Source of the DNA: Cerioporus squamosus | Lineage: Eukaryota > Basidiomycota > Agaricomycetes > Polyporales > Polyporaceae | Length of the DNA: 64,000 bases | NCBI GenBank assembly: GCA_022592435.1 | Contig: JABYQS010000070.1 | Location: forward strand, 1 to 64,000 | Direction of reading: 5' to 3' | Shown here: one piece after another, positions 59,011-64,000 of the stretch | Numbering within the stretch: the stretch's first letter is position 1 | How the letters are laid out: every line of letters begins with the position of its first letter | Position numbers and translations under genes: made by a program | The notes under the pieces: model-generated | Database searches by the model: none | What the model was told of the DNA's origin: nothing | Seen by the model: only the letters and a program-made list of their open reading frames with translations

Positions 59011-62000
59011 GATCGGACTCGCCTAATCAGCCAAGATAGCAGCAACAGTTCGCCCTCAGCGTTGAGACCTGTAGCAAGCTGTGGTGGTCAGGAAGAGGCG
59101 TCGTGTCGTCGTCTCTGCCGCAGTCAGGGATGGCTGGAGGCTGCGCAGGGAATGGAGCTGTCCCAAGTTGCGTCCGGAGTTGGCGGCGGAGGCCACTGAC
59201 GCGAACGCGCCCAAGTGTGACCTGCACGTGACCATTACCTCCCATTTCGGTGTTCTCCGAGCTCGGACCGAGCAGTACGCCCACACTTTGCTATCGAACT
59301 TGTATCGAACCAAGTGGCAGAGTAAACCACCTTGCACTAACCATCAGTAGGTTTCTCCAACAGTCGCGCCACTCACTGCCTACTTACCACATTTGTCTCC
59401 ATAACTTCACCGAAACTTCAAGCGGGATAACTAGTCCGCACTCCGAGTCGCACCTGCCTGCATACTGGCTGCTGCAATCGCGATGATACACGGCAGGCAT
59501 ACCGGTGTTTGTATGGGCGACCAGGCGCGACATATACGCCGCGCGAGGGTACCTTTTGTCTCGTTTCAGAGGGCAGCCCGGCCAAAAGGCTTCCTCCCTG
59601 ACCGAAACCTGGCCGAAAGGTAACCTCGCGCGGCGACATTTCGCTCATTGGGATGCCTTCTGTCTCGTCCGAAACGCCACGATGCCTGCTGTGATACACT
59701 TTCAAGATGCATTCGGAGGTTCTGGCCCAGTCAGGTCCTCACGGCAGTGGGTAAGTGCCATGAGTAGCTCCTATCAAAATGAGACTCTTGACCTCAGGAG
59801 TGTGGTCCTGCATTGATACAATATCACTCTGTGACAGAGACGGCGGTGCTGGTCCAAGTATCCGACGCTGCGACTCGGAGAATGCCTCGGCGTCCTCTCA
59901 ATGGTCTGCATCTTTCGTACCGACAGCATGGAGCTAGCGACGGCCCCCTCTTTCTTACCTCCGAAGTTTTCGCACCGTTGCCGTACCGACCTGCCAGACA
60001 TGACAGGGCCAACAAGCCCTCATTTTGGTTGCGCCAACATCCTCTCAGGTCTAGCATGACGAGGTGCGTATTACTCCTTGCTCGCTAATTGGGAGTGACC
60101 GTGTAGTCGCGCTCCTTGTGCAACAAAAGCTTGCCGGGCGTTGTCGCAGGATACGTACTGCAAGATCTATGGCCGCTGCAAGCGTATGCGTCCGTTGCAT
60201 CGTCAACCCTGGCCCTGGCCATTCATTGACGACATCCCTAGTCGCTCGTCCTGTCCATGACCTACACCTTTGATGATTCCCTGATATTGCTGCGATCTTG
60301 CCGCCGCAGTTCCCAGGGCCGTGTCCACTATTGTTGCTGTGGAGATGTTCTTGGTAAATCGCGCGTCGTCGCTCGTCGCTCGCCCATACGGGGTTTCCAA
60401 GGATCACATTCGGGTCAAACAGCTACTGATTCATCGTTGGGGCAGGACTCCTACCCGGCTGTCTACAAATCGAGGGTCGCGAATATGAGCTCCAACCGCC
60501 AAGTATCTGAGCGAATCCACTTCTCCCGACATGGCTCATCGCCTTCGCCTAAGTAGGCAGGATACTGGCCGGGCGGCTTGCGGGCAGCGACAGAGTCCGT
60601 CTAGTCCCCAGATCTTCTCGAGAGATTCGGTGTGGGCCAAGTCAATCTGGTCTACGTCTGTCGGCCGCCGCTGGTGTCCGCAGGGAAGAGAAGCGATCTC
60701 AGCGTACGTACGAGGGTCCAGTGTGCAACTTAGTGGCACTCATTACCAATCCCCCGCGGCCGTCTCGCGTGCCGGTATACCGTCCTTTCACTCATCACAG
60801 TCACCCTTGGTCGTACCTGGCAAAGTTCAGCGGGCAGCCCGCTCCTTTCGCCCGAAGGTCAGTTACTCGCTGGACAGCCTCATGACATGGTGTGCGACAC
60901 CCGTCTGACTCGCACACATCCCGACAGATTTGGCCGTAACATTCGGTGGCCGCGATCTGCATCCGCGACGGCCCCAGGAACCATCCTTCCGTTTACGTGA
61001 CCTGGCCTGCGAGCAACTCCTGGAGCCTTTCCAGTTTACGGATGCAATTTGCATTTCGGCAATAGCATGCAATATTGCGGATGATGCAATGAGACCGCGG
61101 CTCCGATGCCCGCTACCATACGCGATCCCCGCATGGCACGTCCGGCCGGAAACAGCGGAACCTTTTGCGTAGCGCTAGCCTCCATGAGGGCCGTAGTGGG
61201 CCCTTGTAGGCCCTGTTGTCTCGTTCATGGCTCAATCCTTGCGGTGCAATGCACTCTGCGAGACGATATGACGGTATGTCTCATGCTCATTGTTCGGCGA
61301 CTGGGACCGCGACCGGAAACTTACGCGTCGGTTCTCACGTTTATAGCGATATGTATTGGCCTGAGCATCCGCCAGCGCGTGTTCAAGCAACAGATTCCGC
61401 TGCAAGATCCCTTGGGAGATTCACGAGGTATGGATCTCGTCCTCTCGACATTTCTTCCTTTGGCCTCGCTCCCGCGCTTGAGCTTGAGCTCCCACGACCG
61501 GTGGACGCTCCAAGAGGGATACGTCGGGCTCCAAGTTGGCGGTTGTCCACTCTGAAGGCCGAATGACTCACCGTCATTCATTGGGGTCAAAGATGATCAT
61601 CTGGGATGTCGGGCTGTAACCTGTTGGTTGCACTCCGCACTTACTCCCTTTGTTCCGCACCATCTCCCCGTGACTCCGAGTCCTTTTCGGGAAGCAGAAG
61701 CACCCCGCGAGTATTCGTCTGGATGGCCGCGAGACCAAGTGCAGAGATGTTGCATAGGGTATACCGGCTACTAGTCGGACAGGGCATCCCAGATTCGCGG
61801 TGTGAGTCGCGACTGTCGCTCCGTATCCTCTAAGCTGACGGTTGACCATTCACATCCTCCGTCAGGCTCTTAGCAGCGCCAAGGTAGACTCTGTCATCAA
61901 TGACCGTGGAAAGCCGTGGAAGCTCTCGTGTTCTTTCGCACGTTGTAGAAGCCCATTTCCTGCTGATTCTCCCGCACGCCAGAGAGCTTATTGTCTGGCG

Positions 62001-62328
62001 GTGGCAGTCGTGGCGGTTCGCACTTCGCACAACTTCACCGCTAGCCGACGCGACCCTTCTGTGAACTCGCTCGATCTGAAACGCGCGGGCGGGATCTCAT
62101 TGCCGAGAACGGTCGCTCCCTCTTCCTCAGAGTCAAAGCTCCCTGAGCCTTCGCGTGGTGGGCCCGCAATTTCGCCACACCGCTTCGAGGTCCCACCGCG
62201 CCCCGCTGCGCGAATGCTGCCATGTGTTCCGCATCACCACCAATTTCCTCCGAATTTTGCAGGAATATTCCGGCTGGGATCCTTCCCCTCACTCCCTCCG
62301 CGGTTCGCTCTTGGCTGCGCCTGCGACA
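59011..62328. other. Long gene-poor interval upstream of the terpene synthase
   Basis: About 3.3 kb. Both strands were scanned. Frames are short (under about 165 residues), have no recognisable families and do not splice into anything convincing. It may contain decayed repeats or regulatory DNA. I see no inverted terminal repeats. Confidence 0.4.
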
Positions 62329-62334
62329 TATAAA
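62329..62334 (+). promoter_or_regulatory. TATA box of the sesquiterpene synthase gene
   Basis: TATAAA in GACATATAAAACACC, 105 bp upstream of the ATG at 62434, followed by a pyrimidine-rich leader. Confidence 0.65.
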
Positions 62335-62433
62335 ACACCGGTTTACGACCATGGGGTTCGACCATTCCTGTTCGTTCTCCTCACAAGTTTCCTCCCCTTC
62401 GTTTGTGTTTCTCGTGCTCTATTATCCGAAGAA

Positions 62434-63892
62434 ATGGCTGTCGCTACTGCTCCCTCTTCCGACTCACGCCCGACACGGCTATTCTTCCCTGACCTCATCG
62501 CCGCTTTCCCTTACCCTCTGCGCGTCAACCGTCACGGCCAGCGTGTCTCCGAGGAGTCGAAGCAATGGCTCCTTGCCGGATGTCGCCTTAGCAAGAAGAG
62601 GCGTGCGGCGTTCGACGGACTCAAGGGCGGCCTCCTTACGGCCGAGTGCTACCCGCTCGCGGACTACGATCAGCTGCGAGTCTGCTGCGACTTCATCAAC
62701 TACCTGTTCAATCTCGACGACATTTGCGAGAAGCTGGACGGCAAGAGGGCGGCGAGCACGGCGCACGAGATCATCGGCGCGTTGCGCAACCCCCACGGTT
62801 ACCGGCCGACGTCCGCAGTAGGAAGGCTGACGCAGAGGTGAGTATCCTCGAGGCGGGATCACATTCAGTTGTCGCCTTCCCTGTCTGCCTCCGTCTTCGC
62901 CTTCCACGTGTTGAATTGAGCCTGGAGCCTGGAAACTGACGAGGTCTTCTTCCACAGTTTCTGGAGCCGGCTCACTGCCACGGGCTCCCTCAACGCGCAG
63001 AAACGGTTCATCGACACCTTCGAGCTGTACTTCCACGCCGTCATCCAGCAGGTGAAGGACAAGGCGTCCGACACCATCCCCGACCTCGAGTCGTACATCG
63101 CGATGCGCCGAGATACAAGCGGCTGCAAGCCGTGCTGGGCCCTGATCGAGTATGCGTACAACGTGAGTGTGGAACCTTCGTGCTTATTGCCTCCGCGCGA
63201 GAAGATTGGTCTCACGACGTGCCGGCAGCTCGATCTTCCGGACTGGGTCATGGAGCACCCCGTTGTCGAGGGCCTTGGTGATGCAGCCAACGACCTGGTC
63301 ACGGTAAGTTTGTTCGTGGGTCCTCCTCCGCCGGAACGTATACTGACTGATTGACCCCGCGTGCTCCTAGTGGTCGAACGTAAGTCTTCTTCGCATTGTG
63401 CCGCGTCTTCCCTCTTCTCCCGCTCCCTCTATGGCATCCGACGCTGACTTCTCTGCTCCCGCCTCGTACAGGACATCTTCTCTTACAACGTGGAACAGGC
63501 TCGCGGTGAGTACTCTCCACGAATCTCATCTCGGCCTTTTGCTTCCCCACATCACGTACAGTCTTACTCACGCGCGTGTCTCACCACTTGCAGGCGACAC
63601 GCACAACATGATTGTTGTCGTACAGAACCAAGAAGGGCTTGAGTTGCAGGAGGCGATCGACTACGTCGGCGACCTCTGCTTCGGGTGCATAGACCGCTTC
63701 GAGGCGCTCCGCAGGGCTCTCCCCTCGTGGGGCCCCGAGATCGACGCCCAACTGCAGGTGTACATCGACGGCCTCGCCGACTGGATGATCGGCAACCTCG
63801 TCTGGTCGTTCGAGACCACCCGGTACTTCGGTGCAGATGGCCCACAGGTCCGCCGCGACCTATCCGTCGACCTCCTCCCACGTCGTAAGTGA
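62434..63892 (+). CDS. Sesquiterpene synthase (class I terpene cyclase)
   Basis: Cyclises farnesyl diphosphate to a sesquiterpene hydrocarbon in the cytosol. Six exons: 62434-62837, 62958-63162, 63229-63303, 63371-63379, 63472-63505 and 63594-63892. They sum to 1,026 nt, giving 341 residues, the normal size. The start is MAVATAPSSDSRPTRLFFPD. The aspartate-rich Mg-binding motif is in FINYLFNLDDICEKLDGK (DDxxE variant). The second metal motif NDxxSxxxE is in WSNDIFSYNVEQARGD. The C-terminal Arg-Tyr diphosphate sensor is in FETTRYFGADG. Exon 4 is only 9 nt (Trp-Ser-Asn) and supplies the Asn of the second metal motif. All catalytic motifs are intact. The product cannot be predicted from sequence; this is a basidiomycete trichodiene-synthase-like (Cop/Omp type) enzyme. 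A second splice near 63887 might extend the C-terminus. Confidence 0.92.
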
Positions 63893-64000
63893 GATGATGG
63901 CCGGAGGATAGTCCCGAGCCGCCGTGTGTACTTCACCCAGCTCATACCGGAAGTCGACTCGTAAGTGCGCCTCTGTACTCCCATGTCTCGCACCGCATTA

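Noticed and set aside
1..64000. CRISPR array, bacterial operons or ribosomal RNA
   Set aside because: The genome is fungal; no regularly spaced repeats or rRNA sequence were seen.

Overview
The window is nuclear DNA of a filamentous basidiomycete, most likely an Agaricomycete and perhaps a polypore. The genes are split by many short GT-AG introns (about 45-80 nt). They include lineage-typical families (DUF6533 membrane protein, DUF4419 protein, F-box/LRR protein, Crinkler-like kinase protein, trichodiene-type sesquiterpene synthase), and the base composition is moderately GC-rich. Most genes were assembled by joining exons across frames, so internal exon limits are approximate unless stated. 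The species assignment is inference.

Layout. 0.4-2.8 kb: RAD52 (minus). 4.5-8.0 kb: a complete pogo-like DNA transposon with 23-bp terminal inverted repeats, a TA duplication and one spliced transposase gene. 9.0-10.6 kb: DUF6533 multi-pass protein. 10.8-11.7 kb: single-pass membrane protein. 13.5-15.6 kb: family-1 glycosyltransferase. 16.0-18.7 kb: two neighbouring C2H2 zinc-finger genes with the same intron position. 19.6-24.4 kb: a divergent pair, GH51 alpha-L-arabinofuranosidase and an MFS sugar transporter. 24.8-27.8 kb: PWP2, a ribosome-biogenesis WD40 protein. 28.7-30.3 kb: DUF4419. 30.9-31.7 kb: small membrane-anchored protein. 32.4-34.4 kb: a kinase-like protein with a possible nuclease-like segment, carrying a frameshift. 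Around it lie a 118-bp direct repeat and an inverted-repeat element. 35.5-36.6 kb: secreted SGNH (CE16-like) esterase. 36.9-38.3 kb: degraded-looking F-box gene. 39.1-44.3 kb: ATG11, the selective autophagy scaffold. 46.2-48.3 kb: second sugar transporter. 51.3-51.6 kb: a 76-residue membrane protein. 52.2-55.1 kb: single-finger C2H2 protein. 55.6-59.0 kb: MFS transporter with a very large central loop. 62.4-63.9 kb: sesquiterpene synthase with a 9-nt micro-exon.

How it fits together. Housekeeping genes (RAD52, PWP2, ATG11) are interleaved with plant-biomass genes (GH51, two sugar transporters, a CE16-like esterase, the glycosyltransferase) and with accessory or mobile material (pogo element, kinase-like gene with repeats, terpene synthase). 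The most coherent local unit is the C2H2 regulator, GH51 and sugar transporter stretch at 17-24 kb, whose shared promoter carries four SYGGRG carbon-catabolite-type sites in 74 bp. The most unusual stretch is 32.0-35.3 kb, the kinase-like gene flanked by repeats. The terpene synthase lies at the right edge, so any biosynthetic cluster would continue outside the window.
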